Positions 16,764 through 26,754 of a stretch of DNA of 64,000 bases are shown piece by piece. The translations under genes were made by a program, and so were the position numbers. The stretch spans positions 6,138,001 to 6,202,000 of the forward strand of contig NZ_CP107945.1 in the NCBI RefSeq assembly GCF_036057275.1, written 5' to 3'. Numbering within the stretch: position 1 is the stretch's first letter; each line of letters begins with the position of its first letter. The notes beneath the pieces were generated by a model. It saw only the letters and a program-made list of their open reading frames with translations. It did not search any database and was not told the origin of the DNA. This DNA comes from Streptomyces sp. NBC_00390 (GTDB lineage Bacteria; Actinomycetota; Actinomycetes; Streptomycetales; Streptomycetaceae).

Positions 16764-18074
16764 TGATCGAGACGGCCTCTTTGGTCAGATCTTCGGATCT
16801 ATGAGGCCGATCACCGTAGGGTCGGGTGCATGCAGTTGCGATACAACTACCGACTGTATCCCGACGCTGTCCAGCGTCGTGCGCTGGCGCAGGCGTTCGG
16901 GTGTGCCCGGGTGGTGTGGAACGACTGTCTGCGCGCCCGCAGGGAAGCACACGCGGCCGGGCTGCCATACCTGACGTCGGCTCCGCTTTCCCGTGCGCTT
17001 ATCACCCAGGCCAAGCGGACCGAAGCGCGCGCCTGGCTCGCGGAGGTGTCGGCGGTTGTGCTCCAGCAATCCCTGCGAGATCTGGATGCGGCCTACCGGA
17101 ACTTCTTCGATTCCATCAAGGGCAAACGCAAGGGCCCGAAGGTAGCGCCGCCCCGCTACAAGTCGAAGAAGGACTCCCGCCAGTCGATCCGGCTGAACAG
17201 CAATGCCTTCTCTCTTCAGGACGATGGCACGGTGTACGTGGCCAAGGTCGGCAACATCAAGGTGGCATGGTCGAGACCGCTGCCGACCGCACCCACATCC
17301 CTGACCGTCACCAAGGACGCCGCGAGCCGGTACTTCGCGAGCTTCGTCGTGGACACCGAGCCGGATATCCTTCCTCAACTCGACACCGAGGTCGGCATCG
17401 ACCTGGGCCTTGCGACCTTCGCCGTCCTCTCTGACGGCACAAAGATCTCCTCCCCGAAGTTCCTGCGCCGCGCCGAGAAAAAGCTCAAGCGGCTCCAGCG
17501 GGACCTGTCCCGCAAGGTCAAGGGGTCCAAGAACAGGGCCAAGGCCCGCATCAAGGTCGCACGCCAGCACGCCAAGGTGGCGGATCGTCGCCGCGACTGG
17601 CACCACAAGGCATCCACGCGCATCATTCGCGACAACCAAGCGGTGTACGTGGAAGACCTCGCGGTGTCCGGCCTCGGCAGGACCAGGCTGGCCAAGTCCG
17701 TGCACGATGCCGGATGGTCCGCCTTCGTCGCCATGCTGGAGTACAAGGCTGTCAAACACGGCCGGTACCTGGGGAAGATCGGCCGCTTCGAGCCGACCTC
17801 CCAGGTCTGCTCCGCCTGCGGCGTCAAGGACGGCCCCAAACCCCTCCATATCCGTATGTGGACGTGCGGGGCGTGCGGGACCGTCCACGACCGTGACGAC
17901 AACGCGTCCAAGAACACCCTGGCCGCCGGACGGGCGGACAGGCTAAACGCCTTGCAGAGTGCAGGTAAGACCAGGACGAAAGTCCCGGCACAGCACGTCG
18001 AAGCAGGAAGCCACCGAGACGGTCAGCCGACCGTGGCAGGAATCCCCGGCCCTTGGGTCAGGGAGCACGTCAAC
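16764..18074 (+). mobile_element. IS200/IS605-type TnpB-only element (IS1341-like)
   Basis: Contains a tnpB gene but no tnpA. On the left, 16764-16813 folds into a long hairpin: TGATC/GATCA outer arms, GGCCTC/GAGGCC, then AGATC-TTCG-GATCT with a tetraloop. On the right, the tnpB frame runs through a stretch ending GTGGCAGGAATCCCC...GTCAA (about 18035-18073) that resembles the usual right end of streptomycete tnpB elements, with a decayed CCCCGGCCC-TTG-GGTCAGGG hairpin. Boundaries are approximate. Such elements leave no target-site duplication, so none is expected. Confidence 0.6.
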
Positions 18075-18092
18075 GGAGCGGAACCTCAGTGA
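16830..18092 (+). CDS. tnpB: TnpB, RNA-guided nuclease of an IS200/IS605-type element
   Basis: 420 residues, normal length for TnpB. N-terminal OrfB helix-turn-helix (YNYRLYPDAVQRRALAQAFG). The RuvC-like residues are in place: D191 in VGIDLGLATF, E275 in VYVEDLAVSG and D356 in HDRDDNASKN. The zinc-finger cysteines are C327, C330, C346 and C349 (CSAC, CGAC). All catalytic positions are intact, so the nuclease could be active. The last 35-40 residues are encoded by the DNA that in this family doubles as the 3' guide-RNA scaffold. TnpB proteins are RNA-guided DNA endonucleases that help the element persist; there is no TnpA here to move it. The ATG has only a weak GGGT upstream. Confidence 0.92.
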   Translation: MQLRYNYRLYPDAVQRRALAQAFGCARVVWNDCLRARREAHAAGLPYLTSAPLSRALITQAKRTEARAWLAEVSAVVLQQSLRDLDAAYRNFFDSIKGKRKGPKVAPPRYKSKKDSRQSIRLNSNAFSLQDDGTVYVAKVGNIKVAWSRPLPTAPTSLTVTKDAASRYFASFVVDTEPDILPQLDTEVGIDLGLATFAVLSDGTKISSPKFLRRAEKKLKRLQRDLSRKVKGSKNRAKARIKVARQHAKVADRRRDWHHKASTRIIRDNQAVYVEDLAVSGLGRTRLAKSVHDAGWSAFVAMLEYKAVKHGRYLGKIGRFEPTSQVCSACGVKDGPKPLHIRMWTCGACGTVHDRDDNASKNTLAAGRADRLNALQSAGKTRTKVPAQHVEAGSHRDGQPTVAGIPGPWVREHVNGAEPQ

Positions 18093-18203
18093 TCCCGCCG
18101 GCGGACCGACTGTTACGGACCGTAGGCATTGGGTGATGCTGCGCAGCTAGGATCGTCGGGCGGATCGAGTCGGCAACTGCCGTGCACCGGAGGGGAGTCG
18201 GCC

Positions 18204-19037
18204 ATGCCCGGCGCGAAGGAACTGGACCCTTACACCTCACCGAGGTCGTTCTACGGCGCGGAGCTGCGCCGCCTGCGGGAGGCGGCGGGGCTGTCCCAGG
18301 AGCAGTTGGGGGAGCGGGTGTTCTGCTCCGGGGCGTACATCGGGCTCTTCGAGGCGGCGACGAGACGGCCGCAGGCCGAGATGTCGAAGCTGCTGGACGG
18401 GGTGCTGGGGTCGGGCGAGCACTTCCAGCGGCTGTGCAGGCTGGCGCAGGGGTCCAAGCACCCCGATTACTTCGCGGACGCGGCCGAGCTGGAAAAGGAC
18501 GCCCGAACGATCAGCGACTACACGCCCATGCTGATCCCGGGCCTGCTCCAGACCGAGGCGTACGCGCGGGGCCTCACGCGTGCGACGCTGCCGTTTGCAC
18601 CGGACGACGTGGTGGAGCGGCATGTGGCCGCCCGACTGGAACGCGCGCGCCGCCTCGACACCGCCGCAGGATCGGAACTGTGGGCCATCGTGCACGAGGC
18701 TGCCCTGCGAATGCCGGTGGACGAGCCCGGAGTCATGAGGGACCAGCTGGAGCAGTTGGCCGATCGCGCCCGTCACCACCACCGCATCATGGTGCAGGTG
18801 CTGCCGTTTTCGTCCGGCCCGCACGCGCTGATGTACGGGACGACCATCATCATGGCGTTCGCCGACGCCCCGTCCGTTGTCTACACCGAGGGTGCCCACA
18901 CCGGCCAACTCATCGATGCACCAGCGCTGGTGGCCAAGTTTCAGAGGTCATACGATCTGGTCAGGGCCGCCGCGCTGTCACCGAAGGCGTCCCTCTCCCT
19001 GATTGAGTCGGCGGCGAAGGACTACACGACACCATGA
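18204..19037 (+). CDS. Helix-turn-helix (XRE) DUF5753 protein
   Basis: 277 residues. XRE-type helix-turn-helix at about 15-70 (FYGAELRRLREAAGLSQEQL, GERVFCSGAYIGLFEAATRR). A DUF5753 domain follows (YTPMLIPGLLQTEAYARGLT, VLPFSSGPHALMYGTTIIMA, DAPSVVYTEGAHTGQLID). This BldB/WhiJ-type partner pair with a DUF397 protein is very common in Streptomyces, where several pairs affect development or antibiotic production and some may behave like toxin-antitoxin systems. ATG at 18204 has GGAGGGG nine bases upstream. The stop overlaps the DUF397 gene by four bases (ATGA). Confidence 0.92.
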   Translation: MPGAKELDPYTSPRSFYGAELRRLREAAGLSQEQLGERVFCSGAYIGLFEAATRRPQAEMSKLLDGVLGSGEHFQRLCRLAQGSKHPDYFADAAELEKDARTISDYTPMLIPGLLQTEAYARGLTRATLPFAPDDVVERHVAARLERARRLDTAAGSELWAIVHEAALRMPVDEPGVMRDQLEQLADRARHHHRIMVQVLPFSSGPHALMYGTTIIMAFADAPSVVYTEGAHTGQLIDAPALVAKFQRSYDLVRAAALSPKASLSLIESAAKDYTTP

Positions 19038-19240
19038 GCACCGCAGTCGAACTGAGCGCAGCTGTGTGGCGGAAGTCGTCGTACAGCAACGGCGAGGGCG
19101 GAGCGTGCCTCGAGGTGGCCGACGGCTTCCCGTCCGTCCTGCCGGTCCGGGACAGCAAGCGGCCCGAGGGCCCGGCCCTCGTCTTCGGCGCCGACGGCTG
19201 GGCGCCGTTCGTGGCCGCCGTCAAGGACGGGACGCTCTGA
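19034..19240 (+). CDS. DUF397 domain-containing protein
   Basis: 68 residues. Typical DUF397 pattern: AVWRKSSYSNGEGGACLEVA, VRDSKRPEGPALVF and the ending WAPFVAAVKDGTL. Small partner encoded with XRE/DUF5753 regulators; it is thought to bind or antagonise the partner. Start codon overlaps the stop of the upstream regulator (ATGA), so translation is probably coupled. A strong terminator follows 60 bases downstream. Confidence 0.93.
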   Translation: MSTAVELSAAVWRKSSYSNGEGGACLEVADGFPSVLPVRDSKRPEGPALVFGADGWAPFVAAVKDGTL

Positions 19241-19301
19241 CGACGGTCGGACGTCCTCTTCCGCGGACGCTGCCGCACTGCGCCGCCCGGGCGGACAGCA
19301 A

Positions 19302-19339
19302 AGTGCCTCCGCACCGGATCGCTCCGGTGCGGAGGCACT
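19302..19339. terminator. Bidirectional terminator between DUF397 gene and sucB
   Basis: A perfect 17-base-pair stem (AGTGCCTCCGCACCGGA with its complement) around a TCGC tetraloop. It lies between two convergent genes, 62 bases after the DUF397 stop and 43 bases after the sucB stop. It can serve both directions. Confidence 0.9.
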
Positions 19340-19381
19340 CGCGCTACTGACCACCGGTCGTCTCCGACCGGCCCTGGGGCG

Positions 19382-21115
<1,734 letters not shown>

Positions 21116-21168
21116 GGTTTCAGTTGCTCCTTAACAATGTGCGGAAGTGGTCGTCGCGCCCGGGACTG

Positions 21169-22557
21169 CTAGTCGTGGGAGTGCAGGGGCTTGCCGGCCA
21201 GGGCCAGGTGGGCCTCGCCGAGCGCCTCGCTCTGCGTCGGGTGCGCGTGGATGAGCTGCGCGACCTCGGCCGGCAGTGCCTCCCAGTTGTAGATCAGCTG
21301 AGCTTCGCCGACCTGCTCGCCCATACGGTCACCGACCATGTGGACGCCGACCACGGCGCCGTCCTTGACCTGGACGAGCTTGATCTCGCCCGCGGTCTTC
21401 AGGATCTTGCTCTTGCCGTTGCCCGCGAGGTTGTACTTGAGGGCGACGACCTTGTCCGCACCGTAGATCTCCTTGGCCTTGGCCTCGGTGATGCCGACGG
21501 AGGCGACCTCGGGGTGGCAGTACGTCACCCGCGGCACGCCGTCGTAGTCGATCGGCACGCTCTTGAGCCCGGCCAGCCGCTCCGCCACCAGGATGCCCTC
21601 GGCGAAGCCCACGTGCGCGAGCTGGAGCGTGGGGACCAGGTCACCGACCGCGGAGATGGTGGGCACATTGGTCTGCATGTACTCGTTGACCAGGACGTAG
21701 CCGCGGTCCATCGCGACGCCCTGCTCCTCGTAGCCCAGGCCCTGCGAGACCGGGCCGCGGCCGACCGCTACCAGCAGGATCTCGGCCTCGAAGGTCTTGC
21801 CGTCGGCGAGGGTGACGCGGACGCCGTCCTCGGTGTACTCGGCCTTCTCGAAGAAGGTGCCCAGGTTGAACTTGATGCCGCGCTTGCGGAACGCGCGCTC
21901 AAGAAGCTTGGAGCTGTTCTCGTCCTCGACCGGGACGAGGTGCTTGAGGCCCTCGATCACCGTGACGTCGGAACCGAAGGACTTCCACGCCGAGGCGAAC
22001 TCGACGCCGATCACGCCGCCGCCCAGCACGATCGCGGACTGCGGGACGCGGTCCAGGACCAGCGCGTGGTCGGAGGAGATGATGCGGTTGCCGTCGATCT
22101 CCAGGCCCGGCAGCGACTTCGGCACGGAGCCGGTCGCGAGGAGGACGTGGCGGCCCTGGACACGGCGGCCGTTGACGTCGACGGAGGTGGGGGAGGACAG
22201 CCGGCCCTCACCCTCGATGTAGGTCACCTTGCGGGAGGCGATCAGCCCCTGCAGACCCTTGTACAGGCCGGAGATCACCTCGTCCTTGTACTTGTGCACG
22301 GCCGGGACATCGATGCCCTCGAAGGTGGCCTTGACACCGAACTGGTCGCTCTCGCGGGCCTGGTCGGCGATCTCGCCCGCGTGCAGCAGGGCCTTGGTGG
22401 GGATGCACCCCCGGTGCAGGCAGGTGCCGCCGACCTTGTCCTTCTCGATCAGGGCGACGTCCAGGCCCAGCTGAGCCCCACGCAGCGCCGCAGCGTAACC
22501 GCCGCTACCACCGCCGAGGATCACTAGGTCGAAAACGGTGCTGGCGTCGTTCGCCAC
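21169..22557 (-). CDS. lpd: Dihydrolipoyl dehydrogenase (E3)
   Basis: 462 residues, normal length. Reoxidises dihydrolipoamide on E2 using FAD and NAD+. FAD motif LVILGGGSGGYAAALRGAQL at 12-31. The redox-active disulfide is in GGTCLHRGCIPTKALL. The NAD motif is AIVLGGGVIGVEFASAW, the second FAD motif ISAVGDLV, and the catalytic His-Glu dyad is near the C-terminus (IHAHPTQSEALGEA). GTG start at 22557 (ANDASTVFDLVILGG) chosen over the longer open frame; GGAGG lies upstream (GGAGGACGTGAC). First gene of a probable lpd-sucB operon. Its upstream region holds a perfect inverted repeat. Confidence 0.95.
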   Translation of the reverse strand: MANDASTVFDLVILGGGSGGYAAALRGAQLGLDVALIEKDKVGGTCLHRGCIPTKALLHAGEIADQARESDQFGVKATFEGIDVPAVHKYKDEVISGLYKGLQGLIASRKVTYIEGEGRLSSPTSVDVNGRRVQGRHVLLATGSVPKSLPGLEIDGNRIISSDHALVLDRVPQSAIVLGGGVIGVEFASAWKSFGSDVTVIEGLKHLVPVEDENSSKLLERAFRKRGIKFNLGTFFEKAEYTEDGVRVTLADGKTFEAEILLVAVGRGPVSQGLGYEEQGVAMDRGYVLVNEYMQTNVPTISAVGDLVPTLQLAHVGFAEGILVAERLAGLKSVPIDYDGVPRVTYCHPEVASVGITEAKAKEIYGADKVVALKYNLAGNGKSKILKTAGEIKLVQVKDGAVVGVHMVGDRMGEQVGEAQLIYNWEALPAEVAQLIHAHPTQSEALGEAHLALAGKPLHSHD

Positions 22558-22751
22558 GTCACGTCCTCCATGCATGTGCGCCGTTCGCCGGTCCTCACTG
22601 ACCGCGCGGCGGCTGGTGTTCGGCCGCTTAATCTTCGGCCCTGTGGTGGGGGCCCTGTCCTGCCGAGAACCCATCTTCGCACTTGTTGACGGAAGGCGGG
22701 ACGCGGGGCCGGGGTCTGAGACGGCCGGTGGGCCGTCCCGGACGGTTACTG

Positions 22752-22771
22752 ACCCGTACGAACGTACGGGT
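22752..22771. promoter_or_regulatory. Inverted repeat upstream of lpd
   Basis: ACCCGTACG-AA-CGTACGGGT, a perfect 9-2-9 palindrome about 195 bases upstream of the lpd start. No U-tract follows in either direction, so an operator is more likely than a terminator. The binding protein is unknown. Confidence 0.45.
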
Positions 22772-22817
22772 GATGTGCTCGTTACGTCGAAAGTGAACGT
22801 AGCAAGCGAACACGAAC

Positions 22818-22841
22818 GGCCCCGGACGTATGCCCGGGGCC
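22818..22841 (-). terminator. Terminator of pepA
   Basis: GGCCCCGG / CCGGGGCC stem with an eight-base loop (ACGTATGC), 20 bases downstream of the pepA stop on its strand. Confidence 0.75.
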
Positions 22842-22860
22842 GGCCGCTGTGACGCAGGGC

Positions 22861-24372
22861 TCAGCCGAGGTCGCCGTCGGCGGTGCGCTCGGCGAGCTTG
22901 ACCAGGGTGCGGATCGCGGTGCCGGTGCCGCCCTTGGGGGTGTAGCCGTACGGCGCGCCCTCGTGGAAGGCCGGGCCCGCGATGTCCAGGTGGGCCCAGG
23001 TGATGCCCTCGCCCACGAACTCCTTCAGGAACAGACCGGCGACCAGGCCGCCACCCATCCGCTCGCCCATGTTGGCGATGTCGGCGGTCGGCGAGTCCAT
23101 GCCCTTGCGCAGGTCCGCCGGGAGCGGCATCGGCCAGGACGCCTCACCGACCTCCTCCGCGATCTCGTGGATCTCGGTGCGGAAGGCGTCGTCGTTGGAC
23201 ATGATCGCGAAGGTGCGGCTGCCCAGCGCCAGCACCATCGCGCCGGTCAGCGTCGCCACGTCGACGATCGCGTCCGGGTTCTCCTCCGAGGCCTTCGTCA
23301 GCGCGTCGGCCAGCACGAGCCGGCCCTCGGCGTCGGTGTTGAGCACCTCGACGGTCTTGCCGCTGTACATGCGCAGCACATCACCCGGGCGGGTGGCGTT
23401 GCCGGACGGCATGTTCTCGGCGAGCGCCAGCCAGCCGGTGACATTGACCGCGAGACGGAGCCGGGCGGCGGCCACGACCGCGGCGAACACCGAGGCGGCA
23501 CCGCTCATGTCGCACTTCATCGTCTCGTTGTGGCCGGCCGGCTTGAGCGAGATGCCGCCCGAGTCGTACGTGATGCCCTTGCCGACCAGCGCCAGGTGCT
23601 TGGCGTCCTTGGAGTGCGTGTAGGTCAGCTTCACCAGGCGCGGCGGGTTCTGCGAGCCCTGGCCGACGCCGAGGATGCCGCCGTAGCCGCCCTTGGCGAG
23701 TGCCTTCTCGTCCAGCACCTGCACCTTGATGCCGTGCTCCTTGCCGGCGGCGCTGGCCACGGCGGCGAAGGCCTCGGGGGTGAGGTCGTTCGGCGGGGTG
23801 TTGATCAGGTCGCGGGCGCGGTTGATCTCCTCGGTCAGCGCGAGGGCGCGCTCGGCCGCGGCCTTGAACGCCTTGTCGCGCGGCTTCGCACCCAGCAGCG
23901 CCACCTCGGCCAGCGGCTTCTTCGCGTCCTTGCCGTTCTCCTGGTAGGCGGTGAAGGCGTACGCGCCCAGCAGCGCGCCCTCGGCGATCGCCTCGGCGTC
24001 CTCGACGGCCTCGATCGGCAGCGCGAACGCGGCCTTCTTCGCACCGGACAGCGCGCGGGCGGCGACGCCCGCGGCGCGGCGCAGCGCCTCGCTGTCGTAC
24101 GCCTCGTCCGCCTCCGGTGCCTTGCCGAGCCCGACCGCGACGACGACCGGCGCCTTGAGGCCGGAGGGAGCGGGCAGCTTGGTGATCTCGCCCTCGCCAC
24201 CGCCGGCACCGAGGGTCTCGAGGACGGAGGCGAGCTTTCCGTCGAACGCCTTGTCCACTGCCTCGGCGCCCGGCGCGACGACCGGACCCTTGGCGCCCTT
24301 GGCAACGCCCACGACGAGGGCGTCGGCGCGCAGCGTTGCCGCGCCGGCAGTGCTGAGAGTGAGAGCAGTCAC
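22861..24372 (-). CDS. pepA: Leucyl aminopeptidase (M17 family)
   Basis: 503 residues, normal for the family. Two-zinc exopeptidase that removes N-terminal amino acids. The catalytic domain shows the metal-binding and active-site motifs VGKGITYDSGGISLKP, CDMSGAASVFAA and NTDAEGRLVLADAL (the M17 signature). C-terminus WAHLDIAGPAFHEGAPYGYT is typical. The N-terminal 160 residues form the less conserved macro-like domain. GTG start at 24372. It stands alone between lpd and the divergent exopolysaccharide cluster. Confidence 0.94.
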   Translation of the reverse strand: MTALTLSTAGAATLRADALVVGVAKGAKGPVVAPGAEAVDKAFDGKLASVLETLGAGGGEGEITKLPAPSGLKAPVVVAVGLGKAPEADEAYDSEALRRAAGVAARALSGAKKAAFALPIEAVEDAEAIAEGALLGAYAFTAYQENGKDAKKPLAEVALLGAKPRDKAFKAAAERALALTEEINRARDLINTPPNDLTPEAFAAVASAAGKEHGIKVQVLDEKALAKGGYGGILGVGQGSQNPPRLVKLTYTHSKDAKHLALVGKGITYDSGGISLKPAGHNETMKCDMSGAASVFAAVVAAARLRLAVNVTGWLALAENMPSGNATRPGDVLRMYSGKTVEVLNTDAEGRLVLADALTKASEENPDAIVDVATLTGAMVLALGSRTFAIMSNDDAFRTEIHEIAEEVGEASWPMPLPADLRKGMDSPTADIANMGERMGGGLVAGLFLKEFVGEGITWAHLDIAGPAFHEGAPYGYTPKGGTGTAIRTLVKLAERTADGDLG

Positions 24373-24576
24373 GGTGGTGAAATCTCGCTTCCGTTGAGTT
24401 CGGGTGCCGTAGAGGGGCGTCGAAGGGGGTGGATCGGCAACCCCTTGCCGGACAAGAGCCTACGCGTGGCCATATGTGTCGCTCACGGCGGCGGCGGTTC
24501 ACTCGTCCGTGGCGTCTCTTTCGTGTTTGTCCCGCAGATGGTGAGACCTCGGCCACACTCGCTTCATTCCGGCAAG

Positions 24577-24595
24577 GGGCGGCGCGCGCCCTTTT
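24577..24595 (+). terminator. Short intrinsic terminator-like hairpin in the leader of the deacetylase gene (possible attenuator)
   Basis: GGGCG-GCGCG-CGCCC followed by TTTT, read on the plus strand, 66 bases before the start of the Agd3-like gene. No plus-strand gene lies immediately upstream, so a terminator here can only act on the leader of that gene. A second hairpin, TCCTCCTCG (24612-24620) with CGAGGAGGA (24635-24643), lies between it and the start codon. Confidence 0.4.
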
Positions 24596-24661
24596 GCATC
24601 ATCTGCACAGTTCCTCCTCGTTCGCGGACCGCATCGAGGAGGAGTCCGAGGGGGGACATCG

Positions 24662-26719
24662 ATGGAGCAGTACGGACGACGCATGCCCGCGATCACCGTG
24701 GCGAGAGCCACCGCGACAGCGCTCGCGGCCGCCACGCTGGCGGCCGCCGTCCCGGCGTCGGCGGCGGCCGCCCCGGCGCCGCGTGTCGATCTGACGGTGC
24801 TGGTCGTCGACGACGGCGGCGGCGCGGTCGACGCGATCGTCTCCGAACTTCAGAACACCGGCGTGCCGTACCGGACCGTGGATCTGACCGACCCGGACCG
24901 CCCGGTCGTGAACGCCGCGTTCCTCAGCGACACCGTGAGCGGCCGCCCGCGTGCCAAGTACCAGGGGGTGGTCGTCCCCGACGAGGACCCGTTCGGTGCG
25001 GACACGGCCGCCGGGGCCGCGGAGAACGCCGCGCTCTTCGCGTACGAGCGGACCTTCGCCATCCGGCAGGTGGACGCGTACACGTGGGCCCACCCCGGCG
25101 TCGGCCTGGAGTACACGGACAACGGCGGCTACGCGGGCGTACTGGACGGTGCCGGGAGCGCGGTGACCGCCGCCGGGCGCGGCGGCCCCTTCGGCTACCT
25201 CGACGGCCCTGTCGCCTTCGAGGACAACTCGCCGCTGATCACCGAGAGCTATGGCTATGCGGGCAGGCCGAGGGAAGGTTTCACCAGCTATCTGGACACC
25301 CCCGTCGGCGACGGCGGGGGGCGCGCCAGCCTGATCGGCGAGTACGGGCACGACGGCCGCCGCGAGCTGGTGGTGACCTTCGCGTACAACCGCCATCAGC
25401 GGCAGTTCCGGGTGCTGGCCCGCGGAATCGTCGAATGGCTCACCCAGGGCATCCACCTCGGCCAGAGCCGCCACTACTTCTCCGTGCACGTCGACGACGT
25501 CTTCGCGCCGGACGCGCGCTGGGACACCGAGCGCAACTGCACCCCCGGCGACATCGACTGCGTCGGCGGCGGCGAGGAGAGCGACCCGATCCGGATGACC
25601 GCCGCGGACGCCGAGTACGCGGCGGCCTGGCAGCGCTCGTCGGGACTCACCCTCGACATGGTGCACAACGCGGGCGCGGGCGAGGAGTGGAAGGCCGAGC
25701 ACGGCGGCAGCGACCCGCTCACCGACCGCCTGCTGGCGGACCGGGCGCAGTACCGGTGGATCAACCACACGTACACGCACCCCTTCCTCGGCTGTGTCCA
25801 GGACGTGTCGGTCGTGCCCTGGAAGTGTGCCGCGGACGGGGCCGGCAACACCCGATGGACGAGCCGCTCCGAAATCTCCTCGCAGATCCGCGACAACCAC
25901 GACTGGGCCGTGCGCAAGGGACTTCCGGTCGACCGCAGCGAGCTGGTCACGGGTGAGCACTCCGGCCTGAAGACCCTGCCGCAGCAGCCCCAGGACAACC
26001 CGAACCTCGCTGGCGCCCTCGCCGACAACGGCGTGAAGTGGATCGGGAGCGACAACTCCCGGGAGGCGCAGCAGCGTTCCGTCGGCTCGGCGCTGACCGT
26101 GCCGCGTCACCCCATGAACGTGTACTACAACACCGGAACGGCCGCGGAGATGGCCGACGAGTACAACTGGATCTACACCTCGGCGGCCGACGGGGGCAGC
26201 GGGATCTGCGAGACCAACCCCGCCTCCACCTGTCTGCCCGGACCTCTCGACACCGCCACCGGCTACGCGGACCACATCGTTCCGCAGGAGACGCGTATCG
26301 CGCTGGGCCACGTCGTGGCGGGCGACCCGCGCCCGCACTACGTCCACCAGTCCAACCTGGCCGAGGAGCGCATCCTCTACCCGGTGCTCGACAACGTGCT
26401 CGCCGACTACCGTGCCCTGTTCGCCGACAGCGCCCCGCTGGTCAACCCCCGTCAGCGGGACATCGGTACGGAACTCCAGCGGCGCGAAGCCTGGAACAAG
26501 GCGCTCGCCGACGGCAAGGTCACCGCGTACCGCATCGGCGACACCGTCACCGTCAAGGCGCCGTCGGGCGTCAGCGCCCCCGTCACCGCCCCCGAGGGCA
26601 CCCGGAAGCAACTGCTCCTGAGCACGGCGGTCTTCGGCTCCGCCTACGCCGGGGCGAGGTCCGCCTGGACCACGCCCGAACTGCTCCAGTCGGCGATCAC
26701 GCTCAAGCTCCCGGCCTGA
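24662..26719 (+). CDS. Secreted Agd3-like (CE18-type) polysaccharide deacetylase
   Basis: 685 residues. A Sec-type signal peptide (basic MEQYGRRM, hydrophobic Ala-rich core, cleavage near residue 37). The N-terminal third (about 40-260) is a Rossmann-like accessory region with LTVLVVDDGGG. The deacetylase domain begins near 265. Its metal and catalytic residues are visible as H276-V-D278-D279 (HVDDVF) and the HxxxH pair H369/H373 (NHTYTHPF). This combination resembles Agd3, the fungal deacetylase of galactosaminogalactan, and the deacetylase half of PelA. Expected role: partial deacetylation of an N-acetylgalactosamine-containing exopolysaccharide outside the cell. A GGGGGG run lies seven bases before the ATG. 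It is 35 bases upstream of the PelF-like gene, clearly the same operon. Substrate is inferred from family and context. Confidence 0.75.
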   Translation: MEQYGRRMPAITVARATATALAAATLAAAVPASAAAAPAPRVDLTVLVVDDGGGAVDAIVSELQNTGVPYRTVDLTDPDRPVVNAAFLSDTVSGRPRAKYQGVVVPDEDPFGADTAAGAAENAALFAYERTFAIRQVDAYTWAHPGVGLEYTDNGGYAGVLDGAGSAVTAAGRGGPFGYLDGPVAFEDNSPLITESYGYAGRPREGFTSYLDTPVGDGGGRASLIGEYGHDGRRELVVTFAYNRHQRQFRVLARGIVEWLTQGIHLGQSRHYFSVHVDDVFAPDARWDTERNCTPGDIDCVGGGEESDPIRMTAADAEYAAAWQRSSGLTLDMVHNAGAGEEWKAEHGGSDPLTDRLLADRAQYRWINHTYTHPFLGCVQDVSVVPWKCAADGAGNTRWTSRSEISSQIRDNHDWAVRKGLPVDRSELVTGEHSGLKTLPQQPQDNPNLAGALADNGVKWIGSDNSREAQQRSVGSALTVPRHPMNVYYNTGTAAEMADEYNWIYTSAADGGSGICETNPASTCLPGPLDTATGYADHIVPQETRIALGHVVAGDPRPHYVHQSNLAEERILYPVLDNVLADYRALFADSAPLVNPRQRDIGTELQRREAWNKALADGKVTAYRIGDTVTVKAPSGVSAPVTAPEGTRKQLLLSTAVFGSAYAGARSAWTTPELLQSAITLKLPA

Positions 26720-26754
26720 GTGCCACCGACCGCTGTCCTGGGGGGACGACGACC

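Larger units (their letters stand above)
22558..22860. other. 303-base intergenic region between pepA terminator and lpd
   Basis: No gene. Holds the lpd leader, a perfect inverted repeat at 22752-22771 and the pepA terminator at 22818-22841. Confidence 0.7.

Noticed and set aside
16117..19240. The accessory patch as a defence island or prophage remnant
   Set aside because: No integrase, phage structural gene, restriction system or nuclease other than TnpB is present, and XRE-DUF397 pairs are ordinary streptomycete genes.
22849..25956. Plus-strand frame of about 1000 residues opposite pepA and into the deacetylase gene
   Set aside because: It runs antisense to pepA and then out of frame through the deacetylase gene; no motif supports it.
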